A DNA stretch of 64,000 bases from Tolypeutes matacus. Its lineage: Eukaryota > Chordata > Mammalia > Cingulata > Chlamyphoridae. The position numbers and the translations under genes were made by a program. Below, in pieces: positions 34,690 to 44,519 of this stretch. How positions within the stretch are numbered: position 1 is the first letter of the stretch; each line of letters begins with the position of its first letter. The notes under the pieces are model-generated. The model saw nothing but the letters and a program-made list of their open reading frames with translations. It did no database searches and was not told the origin of the DNA. Location of the stretch: contig JAKSZT010053881.1 in assembly GCA_026826555.1 (NCBI GenBank), forward strand, positions 6,704,502 through 6,768,501. The letters are read 5' to 3'.

Positions 34690-34930
34690 AAAATCCAGCA
34701 AAATTCTGGTCAACCCGTCCTCTCCAGCTTTATTTGTAACCATATTGTTCTTTTCCCGTTCCTTTACTCTCACCCCTTCAGAAATATATTTGTTTTTCAG
34801 CTTCTTTTTAATTTGTTCAGTTTTGGAGCTTCACTGAAACTTCTCTGAGGAGCCACATCCATCTCTCTTGTTTGCTGCTGGATCCATAGCATCTGCCCAG
34901 TGCCTGGAATATAGTCGCTCAAGAAATAGC
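34690..34930 (+). repeat. Possible L2 3' region
   Basis: 'ttgctgctggatccatagcatctgcccagtgcctggaatatagtcgctcaag' resembles the sense L2 terminus. The upstream part is too diverged to be sure. Confidence 0.45.
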
Positions 34931-34949
34931 CATGGAGCAAATATTTAAT

Positions 34950-35780
34950 GATGTGTTTTACAGTGACATTCCTTACCTGCTATCCTGGAATGTATCCATT
35001 TCCTTTTTCTATTATTTTGAATTCTGATACTTAAATTTGATAGTGTAATTAGAAGTCATCCTTCTTAGTAGGGACATAAATTACATATATGTAAATATTT
35101 CTACATGTGATTTGAAATTAGGAGCAAGTATTTTATAAAATATGAAATCAGAACATCAAAAAAAATTCTAGGCAACACTAGTCTTTCTCAAATATCTTAG
35201 AGATTTATGAAAAGTAGAAACAGGTTCAAATATCTTTTTGTGTGGTAAATGTGAAAGGTATAATCTATAAACCCAACTTCCAGAAAAATACTGTAGAGGA
35301 TAATTTGCTAATAAAGGCTTGATTTCTTTAGGTAACTGTCAGAATGGCTTCATTAGGAAAACTAATTTGTATTATCTGCCTTGTCATTAGCAAGACTCAG
35401 TATAACGTGCTTATCAGCAAAGTGGGGAAGTACTGTCCAGCACATACAAATTTCTAGGTAATGCACAGCTGTACATCACTGTACCCAGAAAATGGTTATC
35501 AGTTGGGCAGCAAGCAACTGGAAGTGGGTCTAGGATTTGGATGTGAGTTGACTCTTTAAGCATTTTATCTAAGGACCTGGATGTCATAACAGAAAACATG
35601 AATGTGATATTTATGTAACTGGTCCCATGTTGAATAGATGGCTTGATGTTGAAGCAAAGATTTTAAGTCGCCTTGGCAAATAAAAGAAATAGTCAAAATC
35701 AAGAAATGAAATTCATTTAAGAGGAAAAAAGTATAGGGTAGTACCTTGAAGAAAATTTAATAAACCAAATATAGATTTTT
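34950..35780. other. Presumed intronic sequence, unassigned
   Basis: No recognised repeat, exon or unusual composition. Confidence 0.4.
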
Positions 35781-35784
35781 GTTT

Positions 35785-35880
35785 GTTTTATGTTCACTTC
35801 TGTGTCCCCATTATTTAGAACGGTGCCTGATATGTAGCAATAAATAAATAAATATTTGTTGAATGAATAAACATGAAATG
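35785..35880 (+). repeat. L2 LINE terminal fragment
   Basis: 'gtgtccccattatttagaacggtgcctgatatgtagcaataaataaataaatatttgttgaatgaataa': the L2 3' terminus, with a small TAAA expansion. Confidence 0.75.
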
Positions 35881-36042
35881 CCAGGTGTAGAAAGACTGTG
35901 TGATAGAAAATTAGTAGACTGAGTAGACAGACTTTTGGACAAATAATTTACGAGCGTATGTCAAATAATTTATGAGCATATGTCAAAGTTTTATTTCATC
36001 TTCCCTATAAGAGGATAGGTTTCTTTTAGGTCACTTCAAAAC

Positions 36043-36190
36043 TTTATTCTTAGTAGGGACATTTTAAAGGAAAAGTGCGGGGTAGATAATCATTATTAGA
36101 CTAGGGAAAAAATGTGTGTTCAAAATCACTGGACTCTTGACAGCTGACAGTTACCTGAGTGTCTGGGTAGCTGGTTTCTCAGGACAAGTC
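36043..36190 (+). repeat. Unnamed repeat, copy A
   Basis: The block from 'tagtagggacattttaaagg' through 'gggtagataatcattattag' to 'cttgacagctgacagt' recurs at 50625-50745 in the same orientation, at roughly 70% identity by eye with small gaps. It does not match a family recognised here. Confidence 0.55.
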
Positions 36191-36733
36191 TTATTTCCAT
36201 TAAAGTTCCTCAGATAATTGTTTGAGCATTTTTTCAGGAATGCTAATTTCTTCACAGAAGGTTGTAAATTATATCTCCCAATCAGGTTCTGTCCCAGATC
36301 AATCAGGTTCTGAAAACTTTTTTTAAAAAAAATCAGTCACTCTTTTTGATTTAGACAATCTTTCCAAATTTCTTTTGGTTAACGGAATATCCATCCATCT
36401 CATCCCATTTTTGTGTTAAGGTCATTGAGTTTGTTACCTAGTCATTCACATTTTAGATTTTTAAATTTATGCTACACATATGAAATCATAATTACCAGAA
36501 ATATTTGTATAAAAACTGGATAACACTTTGAAATGGTTTTCCACATCAGGGAAGATTTTCTAAGCATGATCCAAACTGACTGTCAGGATCAGATCACTGA
36601 AACTGTAGGCCATAGAGCAAATACTAGACTAGAATCCTGGGAGAATGCTGTATGCATTGTTACCATTTACGAAGTGCAGCACTAGTACCTTAACAGTGGC
36701 TTTGTGATGCCAGAGTAAATGAAATTCACCTCT

Positions 36734-36851
36734 TCCCCCCCACCCCCTTTTTCTTTTCTTTTCTTTTTTTTTTTTTTGGCAGTATCGGGAATTAAACCCG
36801 GGACCTCATATATGTGAAGCAGGCGCTCAACCACTAAGCTAACCTACTCTC
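36734..36851 (-). mobile_element. DAS-type SINE with TSD
   Basis: Antisense copy: T-rich tail, then 'ggcagtatcgggaattaaacccgggacctc' (B-box region) and 'caaccactaagct' (A-box region). Flanked by perfect 14-bp repeats TGAAATTCACCTCT (36720-36733 and 36852-36865). Confidence 0.88.
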
Positions 36852-37324
36852 TGAAATTCACCTCTAAATGTGATATTTTGAATGGCATGGTACAAATTAG
36901 GTTTATTCACTTATATTCTGGTAGGAAGGAGGACATATTCTTAATGAACCCATTGAAATAGCTTTGTTACCAGAAGTAAAGGGTCTCAGGATGGAGTAAT
37001 AACTGCCATTCTGAGTAGTTTTGTGGACTAGGAAAACCTGTATATAGACAATCCTCATTATTTGATGATTCTGGCATTGAGAATTTGATACCAGATAAGA
37101 TTTACTGTTACCCCAAAATCAATGCAACACTTCTGTGGTCAGACACATGCACAGAGTAGCAAAAAATTTGAGTCCCAAATGCATGTTCCCAGCTGAGGTC
37201 AAACAAGGCAACATTTTGCCTCCTTGTTTCAGCTTTCATACTATAAACAAGTGTGCTTTTTGTAGTATATTAAGTGCCACTTTTTTCATATTTTGTGTTA
37301 TTTATTGGTGATTTCACTGTTTGA

Positions 37325-37640
37325 AATGACCCCTGAGCATGTGCTGACGTGCTGTCTAATGTTCAGAAGCACAAGAAGGCTGTGATGTGTCTTATGGAGA
37401 AAACGTATGTTAGCTAAGCTTCATTCAGGTGTGAGTTTTAGTGCTGTTGGCCATGAGTTCAGTATTTTTTTTTTTTTTTTTTTTTTTTTTACCGGGAGGT
37501 ACCGGGGATCGAACCCCGGTCTCTCCATATGGTAGACAGACGTCGAACCTCTTGAGCCACATCCGTTTCCCGTGAGTTCAGTATTAATGAATCAACAGTA
37601 TGTATTAAATAAGACATCTTTAATGAAACACACATAAAAC
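37325..37640 (+). pseudogene. Tigger transposase N-terminal remnant
   Basis: Starting near 'aaatgacccctgagcatg', the sequence aligns in pieces with the N-terminus of Tigger transposase. This is the CENP-B-like helix-turn-helix DNA-binding region, with a Lys-Lys-Ala-Val block and a Leu-rich helix. Frameshifts, a premature TAG ('gttagctaag') and the SINE insertion destroy it. The catalytic DDE domain is absent. Confidence 0.65.
37467..37572 (-). mobile_element. DAS SINE (short form) inside Tigger, with TSD
   Basis: T24 tail, then 'ggtaccggggatcgaaccccgg' (antisense B box), 'ccatatgg' and 'cttgagccacatccg' (antisense A box and head). TSD TGAGTTCAGTATT at 37454-37466 and 37573-37585. Confidence 0.93.
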
Positions 37641-37799
37641 AAGGTTATGCATTGATCGGTTGATGAAAATGTGGTGACCAGAGACTCACAGGAACCTAAC
37701 ACTGTATTTTCCCTAGGAACACTGGTTCAGTATTTACTTATTCAGTATTGTGGCTTTATGGAACATAACTACTGCGAATAATGAGAATTGACTGTATGT

Positions 37800-38845
37800 T
37801 ACAGTTTCTACAGCATCATAATAGACTCCATGATAGTGGAGCTATCTACCAATAAGTTTTTGTTGTTTGTGGATGTAGTTAGATTAAGCAAAGTTTAAAC
37901 AATCCTTAACAAAAGCTAGTTGTGTTTTTCTGAGCTTACCTCTCTTAATTCCAATCATTAAAAAGATTGCATTTACCTTCTTCTGAGGGTTCATTAGTTT
38001 GTGGTCACAATTTTTCCTACAGAATTCATGGTGATAGCGTACTGGAAATTTTATGAGTTCCAGAATTCTGAAGGGTGTATTCATGTTAGGTAGTATTCTG
38101 AAGAGTGTAGTCATTCAACTCCTACCAAAACTGAGTTTCTCTTATATAAGTATTACTGGATAACATGCCAATCAAAGAGAGATTCATATTTTGATGTAGC
38201 TGGCATAGCTAATAATCAAAGATGTTTAACTTAGAAGTCTTTGGATTATAGATATTTTAAAAGATATCCTCCAAATGCACTGAGGTGATCTGCTAAATTG
38301 GGGGTCAGTGATAGTCTAACAAAGAGTAAAGGCACTTTCTCAAATACCTCTCAGAAAATAAAACATCAATGGTAGAATAGCTTACATTGCTTAACCCTCT
38401 AGAAGATAACATTTATGAACTCTGAAAAAAATATAAAAACCAAAAGCAAGTAGAAACTGGAGGGAGTTGATCCTTGAAAGAAAGGAATTGCACTGAGATT
38501 TGAATTATAGCTTTACTGGTGAGACAGTTTCCCTGGCCATATGGTCCAGAGCTGCTAAAATTGAAGCCAAATGCAGTGGTCTTACTGACCTAAAAATTCA
38601 GAGGATTGTATTCCAGCCCTCCAGAGTGCCTCAAAATGGAGGAGGCAATCCTGGAAAGAAAGGAGTCACATAAAAGCGAGAGCCCTGATATCTGCATGTA
38701 AACTCTCTCAAAATCCTTGCTTGACCCATGCTCATAGGAGGGGTGATTTCTTGGAGCATGCTTGAAAACAGCAGCTGCGGAGCCAAATGACCAGAAAAGA
38801 TAGTTTAGTTGTTGCTCACCTTCAAGAAGATAGTTTGCAATTTAA
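37800..38845. other. Presumed intronic sequence, unassigned
   Basis: No recognised repeat, exon or long frame of interest. Confidence 0.4.
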
Positions 38846-39215
38846 GTACAACCAAGTTAATAGCCTGCAAAACATAATATCAATACTCTTCAGAGGAAGA
38901 TAACAGAATTCAGAGCCTCTGTAACATATGCGAATGTCTAGTATACTATCAAATTACTGGGCATAAATAAACAGGAAAATGGACCCATAACTAAAACTCA
39001 ATAGAAATGACTCAAATATTGTAAAAGTAATTTAAAAACTGCTATAATAAAAATGTAAAAAAAGCCAAACCAAATATATTAATAACGAATTAACAGCTAG
39101 GGGATCTCAGCAAAGAAATGGAAATGCAAAAATGACAAAAGGAAATCAAAGAACTGAAAAAATCCAATGGATAGACTTAATAGCAAACTGGAGACAGATA
39201 AAGGGTCAGAGAACT

Positions 39216-40105
39216 TAAATTTATTTATTTATTTATATTTAAAGATTTATTTTATTTATATTTCTCTGCCCTGCCCATTGTTTACACTTGCTGTCTGCTC
39301 TCTGTGTCTGTTCATTGTGTGCTGTGTCATCTGCTCGTCTTCTTTTTTTGCTTGTTTTGTTTTTAAAGATTTATTTATTTACTTTATCCATTTTAACACC
39401 CCCCCTTCCCCATTTGCTGTTTTGTGTCCATTCGCTGGGCAATTCTCTGTGTCTTTTTCCTGCCATCTCTTCTCATCCTCCTCCTCCAGTCCTCACCAGG
39501 ATTTGATCCTGGAGACCTCCGATGTAGGAGAGAGGTGTTCTGCCACCTGCGCCACCTCGGTTCCTGGTTTTCAGAGCTTTCGGAGCATCTCGTCTTGTCT
39601 CTCCCTTGCATCTCTCTCCTGTTACGTCATCATCTTGCTGCATGGCTCCAGGGGCCTGGTGGCTCACCGGCACACAGAGCCTGGCAGCCCATGCGCCTTC
39701 TATATATATGTTTTTTATTTTACCAGGAGGTCCCGGGGATCGAACCCAAGTCCCTCCATATGGCAGACGGATGCCCAACCATTTGAGCTACATCCACCCC
39801 CCTGCTTGTCTTCTTTTTAGACAGCACCGGAAACTAAACCTGGGATCTCCACATGTGGGAGAGAGACGCCCAATCACTTGAGCCACATCCACTCCCTGCT
39901 TGTTGTTCTCTCATTATGTTTCCTCATTGTATCTCCTTGTTGCATCATCTCATTGCATCATCTTGTTGCTTCAGCTCACCATGCCAGCCCATTGTGTCAG
40001 CTTGCTGTGTCTTGCTTATCTTCTTTAGGAGGCACCGGGAACTGAACCTGGGGACCTCTCGTGTGGTAGGCAGGCATGCAACTTCTTGAGCCACATCCAC
40101 TTCCC
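39216..40105 (-). mobile_element. Composite DAS SINE array in L1 with four tRNA-like modules
   Basis: Antisense DAS material throughout. tRNA-derived modules (antisense B box plus head) lie at about 39494-39565, 39722-39800, 39822-39895 and 40028-40104. They are separated by DAS-I-like bodies rich in 'tcattgtgt', 'cttgttgc' and 'tctgtgtct' phrases and by (ATTT)n tails near 39220-39255 and 39365-39385. The modules differ from one another, so this is a nested or concatenated structure, not a simple tandem duplication. The 217-codon frame across it (39167-39820) is not a gene. Confidence 0.8.
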
Positions 40106-40696
40106 TAATTTAGATCAATAGAAATGATCCAATTTGAAGCATGGGGAGAAAAGGATAAAAAATAATTGAAAAAAACGTGAGTGACTTGTGGAACAATATC
40201 AAGATTGTAACACAATGTACTACAAGTGCCAGGAGAAGAAAGAAAAAATGGCAGAAAACAATTTGAAGAAATAATGGCCATAAATTTCCCAAATTTGGTG
40301 AAAAACATAAATTTATCAATCCAAAAAGCACATCAGACCACAAACAGGTTAAATACAATACCGCTGCTCCTAGGCATATCATCATACTCTGATTGCTGAA
40401 AATCAAAGATAAAAAGAAACCATGAAAGCAACCAGAGAGCATCAAGATACATTACATATAGGATAACAACAATATGGATGATGGCTAACTTTTTATCAAA
40501 AAGTTGAGGGTTAGGTAGCATTATTTTGAAATGTTAAAGTTTATTCTCTGACCACAGCAGAATTTAGATATCAGTAACAATACAATATCTAGAATAGCCC
40601 CAGATATTTCTAAATAAATTAACACACTTTAACAATCTCTTTTGGGTGAAAGAAAAAAAAAATTAATTAAAAAATTTTCAAACTGAATAATAAAAA

Positions 40697-40937
40697 TATA
40701 AAAATAAAAATGCAATAGAACCCTAAGTTAAACCATGTAGTTTAATTAATAGTACAGTTATAAAAATGTTCTATCATCAAAAAAAAAAAAAAAAAAAAAA
40801 AGTTCTATCATCAATTGTAACAAATGTTCCAAACCAATGCAAGTTGTTGGTGGTAGGGTGGTGTAAGGGAATCCTGTATTTTGTGCATGATTGTTCTGTA
40901 AACCCACAACTTCTCCAATAAAGAAAAAAAAAAAAAC
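40697..40937 (+). mobile_element. Xenarthran L1 3' UTR insertion, 5'-truncated
   Basis: Starts near 'aaaatgcaatagaaccct' and runs to 'tgattgttctgtaaaccc', 'acttctccaataaag', then poly(A). Probable TSD AATAAAAAT on both sides (40688-40696 and 40938-40946). It interrupts ORF2 of the older L1 and is itself interrupted by a poly(A)-only insertion at 40780-40801. Confidence 0.75.
40780..40801 (+). mobile_element. Poly(A)-only insertion with 12-bp TSD
   Basis: An uninterrupted A tract of about 22 bases lies between two perfect copies of GTTCTATCATCA (40768-40779 and 40802-40813). The L1 3' UTR reads contiguously when the tract and one repeat are removed. This is what target-primed reverse transcription leaves if synthesis stops within the poly(A) tail. 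Confidence 0.75.
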
Positions 40938-41064
40938 AATAAAAATTAATGATAAAAGTTAATGGGATGTGGCTAAAGTAGAGCATGTGTAGGTAGGTAG
41001 ATTGATAGAATGAGCTTTATGTGCATGTATTAGAAAAAGAAGAACATTTAAAATCAATTATCTT

Positions 41065-41822
41065 GGAGACAGGGTGGGCATCACCATCCTCAAATCCTCA
41101 AGATTGATAAACAAACAAACATAAGGGTGGAAAGCAACTATGAACTAAAATAGACTTATGATTATTCTAGCAATGGAAGAACTTGTATCATTGATATAAA
41201 GGCAGTGGCCACCAGAGGTTCTGAAGGAGAGGGAGAGGGAAGAATAGGTATAACATGGGGCATTTTGGGGACATTGGAATTGTCCTGCATGACATTGCAA
41301 TGACAGATCCAGGCCATTGTACATTTTGTCAAAACCTATAAAAATGTGCAATGCAAAGTATGAACTTTAATGTAAGCTTAGTCCATGGTTAGTAGCAATG
41401 CTTCAGTGTGTTCATCAATTGTAACAAATGTATCAGACTAATGAAAGATGTTAATATGGGAAAGTGTAGGAGAGGGAGGGAGGGGGAGTGGGTGGGACAT
41501 ATGGGAATCCTCCTTCCCTCTCTCTCTCTTTTTTTTTTTTGAGGTACCAGGGCTGGGGATTGAACCCGGGACTTCATATGTGGGAAGCCAATGCTCAACC
41601 TCTGAACCACATCCGCTCCCCTGAGTTGGTTTTTTCATTTATTTGCTTATTGTTTTTTGTTTCTTTGTTTGTTTGTAAACCAAACCTGAGACCTCCCATG
41701 TGAGAAGCAGGCACTCAACCACTTGAGCCACATCCGCTTCCCTCCCCTATATTTTTATGTGACATTTATGTAATTTAAAGCATTGTTAAAAATAAATAAA
41801 TATATATTTAAAAAATAAAATA
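41065..41822 (+). mobile_element. L1-family 3' tail insertion with TSD, containing a DAS dimer
   Basis: Inserted in older L1 ORF2 with TSD AAATCAATTATCTT (41051-41064) and AAATAAATTATCTT (41823-41836). Left part 'gggtgggcatcaccatcctcaaatcctc' and tail 'atttttatgtgacatttatgtaat' match, in inverse orientation, the element at 50.77-51.27 kb. Interrupted by DAS modules at about 41518-41745. Confidence 0.82.
41518..41745 (-). mobile_element. DAS SINE dimer
   Basis: Two antisense tRNA-derived modules in tandem: 41540-41622 ('gggattgaacccgggac', 'ctgaaccacatccgctcccc') and 41668-41741 ('aaacctgagacctcccatg', 'cttgagccacatccgcttcc'). A T-rich linker separates them. Likely TSD CTTCCCTC on both sides. 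Confidence 0.8.
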
Positions 41823-42004
41823 AAATAAATTATCTTAGTTTCCACCACAAGAAGCTAGATTAAATGCCAAAAAAAAAAAAAAAAAACAAGAAGGAAATAA
41901 TAAATTTAAACAGAATCAATGAAAAGAAATATAGATTACTAATAGAGAAAATTAAATGTCAAAAGTTGGTTCTTTGAAAAGATTAATTAAGATAATCTAG
42001 CAAA

Positions 42005-42056
42005 ACCTATAAAAGGGGAGAGGGGAAGAGAGGGGGAGAAAGAGAGAGAGGGAAAG
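42005..42056 (+). repeat. (GGGGA)n/(GA)n simple repeat
   Basis: Purine-only tract inside the old L1 ORF2. Confidence 0.85.
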
Positions 42057-42764
42057 TGATAGAACTCAAATTATCAATGTCAGGAACAAAAGAGGTGTGT
42101 CACTACATATCCTACTAACATTAAAAGAATTACAAGGAAATATTATGATAAACTATATGCTCATATTTTCAACAACTTAAATGGAATGTAGAAAAAAATC
42201 CTCAGAAAGTACACCTTAACAAAATTTGACATAAGATGACATAGAAATCTAAATAACCCTCTATCTATTAAAGAAATTTAATTAATAGCCAAAAGCTTTC
42301 AAACAAGGGAAACTTCACATGAAAGTGTTTGATCCCAGAAATGCAAGGTTTTAATGATCAATAATCAGTCAGTATAATTTACCATATTAAATGATCAGAC
42401 GGTTTTCCTCCTTTATTAGCTCAATAGATGCAGAAAAAGCATTTGACAAAATTCAACATCTATTCGTGGCAAAGATTGTGATAAAGATCATCTATAAATC
42501 TCATAAAGACCTTTTATTTAAAAACCTATAGTTAACATCATAAACTTAATGAAAATTTTAATGCTTTCCCTATAAGATCAGCAGCTCAGCAAAGATAGCA
42601 CTCCCCAATGCAATAAGTATGAAAAGAAAATTAGAGAAATAGAGATTGCAAAGGAGAAAGTAAAACTCTCTCATTATAGATTTTATGATAAGAAAATAGG
42701 ATTCCATATCCTAAGGAATCTACAAAACAACAACTAAAAATATTAAGTGCCACATGAATTTCTA

Positions 42765-44185
42765 GTGTACTGCAAGTATTTTGAATTTACACACACAAAA
42801 AAAATTTAGAAATAATTCCCTTGGTAGTCACTGCGTCGGTTAGCTTTTGTACATGAATGTGACTATGCTTTTACTTATACTTACAGGGTATCTAATAACA
42901 TAATCACATTAATAACGTTTTACCTATTAACTTTTTCTTTACTTCACAGCTTTCCCCATAATGCGAATGCAATATGCAGATCTTCCTACTGTTGACCTAA
43001 TTAAGGAAATAAGGCGCAAAACTAGTTACATTCTAGCATCCCTTTTGCTTTGAGTGCCGTATCCTGGGTTATAAGGAAAGGAAGCCAAACTTTTGGTGCT
43101 ACCTAGAGGCTGTCTAGTGAGTATGAAACGTGTTTGGGGTATAAAAACACTCCTTTTTTTATTACTCCAAATATGGGACATGATCTTAAACAAAAGCTAC
43201 ATTTTGAAAAAAAGTGTCAAATAAGATCACAGCTGCCTAAGGATAAGAGAAGATCATATATTGGCTGGGTTATGAACTAATAACAACTATAACAGAAATT
43301 GCATAAGAAACATTATAATTTTAATGTCTCTTCAGATCAGGGACCACTTATTATTCTCCTTGTTGCTTCAATTATTTAAAATTTTGAAAAACCAAAAAGC
43401 AGGACAAAAGTTTGAAAGTTATTACCCCTTCTGAAAGCACACGTTTGGGTTGGGTGAGGGAAAAAACACCTTACATTTCAGTAGAATATACAGTAAATAA
43501 ATAATTTTATAGCCTCTAGTTGAGAAAAGACAATCTCAAACATAATTTTTCTTCCTGAATTATCAGTTATCTATTTTACATAAGCTGCTTTAAAAATAAT
43601 TAATTTCAATTTATCTCAAAATGTGTTATTTTTAATATAAATCACACAAACTAAACAATGGTAGCTGACACTTAAGTGCTAAACATTAAATTTTAAGAGA
43701 AAATTAACTTTATAAAGCTTGAGTACACTTTCAATATTTGAATATTATGAAGAACAATGTTTTGTGTTTATGTATAGATATGAGTGTATAGGTTAAACTA
43801 TTGTATGATAATATTTTACTAAAAATTAGTCATTATTACCTAATTTTAATATTAGCCTCGGTCTTAAAATTAATTATCTTGGAGTTACAATTTACATTGT
43901 CACTTAAAAATAATACAATCATTATTCATATTAAAAATTTATCAGAGAAACACGACACTCCATAGTTTCACATTACTGCTGCATTGCCTGAAGTTTCCAA
44001 CAACCATTAAAGAAACAAGACACTAGTTATAATGTTATTGAACATATCATCAAAGTCTTAAATTTTTAGATTTAATAATAATCAGCTATCTGACATATGA
44101 GACACATAGAAGGAATTTAGTAATTTCCAATTAATTAGGCATCCTATCAGAGAACAGATCAAGTCCTGCATGAATTAATATATAT
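42765..44185. other. AT-rich, repeat-poor presumed intronic island
   Basis: About 1.4 kb without a recognisable transposon, flanked on both sides by dense L1. It contains several TAATTA-type homeodomain-like words (for example near 43595 and 43870) and the candidate exon at 42950-43053. It is a plausible place for a conserved noncoding element, but sequence alone cannot show conservation. Confidence 0.35.
42950..43053 (+). CDS. Candidate small coding exon, possible 3'-terminal exon
   Basis: A strong acceptor-like tract TTTTTCTTTACTTCACAG (AG 42948-42949) is followed by a frame open from the acceptor to TGA at 43051-43053. It includes MRMQYADLPTVDLIKEIRRK from the first ATG (42961), with a mixed hydrophilic and amphipathic composition that looks protein-like. 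It lies about 14 kb downstream of, and on the same strand as, the CpG-island donor. No donor was found before the stop. Only 34 codons, so chance is quite possible. No family was recognised. Confidence 0.2.
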
Positions 44186-44189
44186 TTTT

Positions 44190-44519
44190 CTTTTACTAAC
44201 AGCTTTTTTGATATGTAATTTATATACCATAAAGTTCATTTGTTTAAAGTATACAATTCATTGGTTTTTAGTGTAGAGAATTATGTTTTGACCACCATAA
44301 TTTAATTTTAGAACATGTTCATCATCCCAAAAAGAAATCTTGTACCTATTAGCAGTCATTCCCCACTCCTCACCCTAATCCCACTCACTCCTTCCATGCC
44401 CCACCCCAGCTCTACATAGCCACTGATCTATTCCTGTCTCTATAGATTTCCCTATTCTGAACATTTCGTACAGAGTATCACAGAATATGTGATATTTTTT
44501 TTTGATAATTGGATTCTTT
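44190..44519 (-). mobile_element. Older L1 LINE 3' end, left part
   Basis: Antisense L1 3' UTR and ORF2 terminus: 'accataaagttcatttg', 'catcatcccaaaaagaaatc', 'tctatagatttccctattctgaac'. It continues at 47589 after removal of the younger L1. Confidence 0.8.

Larger units (their letters stand above)
37041..37797 (+). mobile_element. Tigger-type (Tc1/mariner) DNA transposon, split by a SINE
   Basis: The left end 'tatatagacaatcctcatta' is inverted relative to the right end 'taatgagaattgactgtat', with TA at both edges, as for Tigger elements. The interior includes the start of a pogo-like transposase, now broken. A DAS SINE with its own TSD interrupts it at 37467-37572; removing the SINE restores element continuity. 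Confidence 0.85.
38850..42760 (+). mobile_element. Old L1 LINE (L1M-like) host, heavily interrupted
   Basis: Sense L1 pieces in order: 5' region (about 38850-39215 and 40106-40538), a direct jump to ORF2 at the end of the endonuclease domain (about 40540-40696), ORF2 (40938-41064 and 41823-42760) up to the RT region ('gatgcagaaaaagcatttgac'). Interruptions are a DAS composite (39216-40105), an L1 3' UTR insertion (40697-40937) and an L1-family tail insertion with a nested DAS dimer (41065-41822). Each joins correctly when removed. ORF1 and most of the endonuclease are missing. Confidence 0.8.

Noticed and set aside
39167..39820. 217-codon plus-strand frame
   Set aside because: Runs from old L1 5' region into antisense DAS SINE sequence. 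The overlapping antisense frame is also SINE.
41488..41703. Frames on both strands around 41.4-41.7 kb
   Set aside because: Entirely DAS modules and an L1 tail.
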